DNA of 64,000 nt, from NCBI RefSeq assembly GCF_003269275.1, contig NZ_QLTS01000002.1, forward strand, positions 1-64,000, given 5' to 3'. The stretch is from Phascolarctobacterium faecium DSM 14760. Its GTDB lineage: Bacteria > Bacillota > Negativicutes > Acidaminococcales > Acidaminococcaceae. Shown here in pieces: positions 63,815 through 64,000 of the stretch (its first letter is position 1; each line of letters begins with the position of its first letter). Under the pieces are notes generated by a model. That model had not been told where the DNA came from. It ran no database searches and worked only from the letters and a program-made list of their open reading frames with translations. The position numbers and the translations under genes were made by a program.

Positions 63815-64000
63815 TTATGCTAAAAAGTTGATTGGAACAGGATGCAGCTCTATCTGCAGCGGTGCTGAAGTAATAGCATCCCCATCAAGCTCAGCAGCGA
63901 AATCTTCCACATTACAACGAATCTCTATTTTCTGCGCATGCCTGATGATGATACTTTTATCAAGCTGCAGCGCTTCCATCGCAATGACTGCTGCATAGCG
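63815..64000 (-). CDS. C-terminal end of a YegS/BmrU-type diacylglycerol/lipid kinase (partial)
   Basis: Only the last 61 codons lie in the window; the start is beyond the right edge. The frame ends ...AAELDGDAITSAPLQIELHP and VPINFLA, the typical last strand pair of YegS/DgkB-type kinases (DGE-type loop then a P-x-x-I-x-V-x-P-x strand). These phosphorylate diacylglycerol or related lipids. It is 18 bases upstream of the sulfatase-fold gene and probably in the same unit. Confidence 0.75.
   Translation of the reverse strand, partial: RYAAVIAMEALQLDKSIIIRHAQKIEIRCNVEDFAAELDGDAITSAPLQIELHPVPINFLA

Overview
The window reads as chromosomal DNA of a non-sporulating, anaerobic Firmicute, most likely a Negativicute of the Acidaminococcus/Phascolarctobacterium type. 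This is inferred from gene order and protein style, not proven. I see no prophage, insertion sequence, CRISPR array or plasmid gene. Promoters are of the TTGACA-N17-TATAAT type, often with an extended TGn -10. Ribosome binding sites are strong GGAGG types, and nearly every transcription unit ends in a clear hairpin terminator.

Region 1 (1-26.4 kb, all minus strand) is the ancient Firmicute housekeeping neighbourhood that runs mfd - flippase - yabN/mazG - hup - divIC - S1 protein - tilS - hpt - ftsH - birA-bioY-coaX - dusB - greA - lysS. The same order is known in Bacillus, but the sporulation genes that belong there (spoVT, yabP, yabQ, spoIIE) are absent. A textbook rRNA-type promoter at the left edge points out of the window, probably into a 16S-23S operon. 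Between dusB and greA lies a two-gene unit: a 'quinate 5-dehydrogenase'-like protein and a long-chain acyl-ACP reductase (AAR)-like protein broken by a one-base frameshift. Upstream of mfd come glpX, sppA with a YIP1 protein, and the unit DUF1934-argS-pyrG, which has a structured leader RNA.

Region 2 (26.4-43.7 kb) is transport and small-molecule metabolism: putP, an AraC-EamA pair, an orphan small protein, a two-part membrane protein (DUF3100 plus a small partner) with an M20 amidohydrolase, cysE overlapping a stand-alone gltD homologue, and a seven-gene minus-strand unit (DUF456, VOC protein, D-2-hydroxyacid dehydrogenase, CHAD protein, an orphan, cstA, TrpB2) divergent from an MscS channel.

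Region 3 (43.7-50.3 kb) holds adenine deaminase, an AdiA-type arginine decarboxylase and an AdiC-type arginine/agmatine antiporter (a complete acid-resistance pair behind a long leader), then tRNA-Arg(CCU).

Region 4 (50.3-56.1 kb) is a polyphosphate locus: ppk1 coupled to a Ppx/GppA paralogue with degraded phosphate-binding motifs, and a canonical ppx divergent from it, with TTTACA-type repeats between them. Region 5 (56.1-64 kb) holds a six-gene unit (uracil-DNA glycosylase, split ThrE exporter, DUF1232, mntP, M20 peptidase), a DcuC-type dicarboxylate carrier, a membrane-anchored sulfatase-fold enzyme, and the 3' end of a YegS/BmrU lipid kinase gene cut by the window edge.
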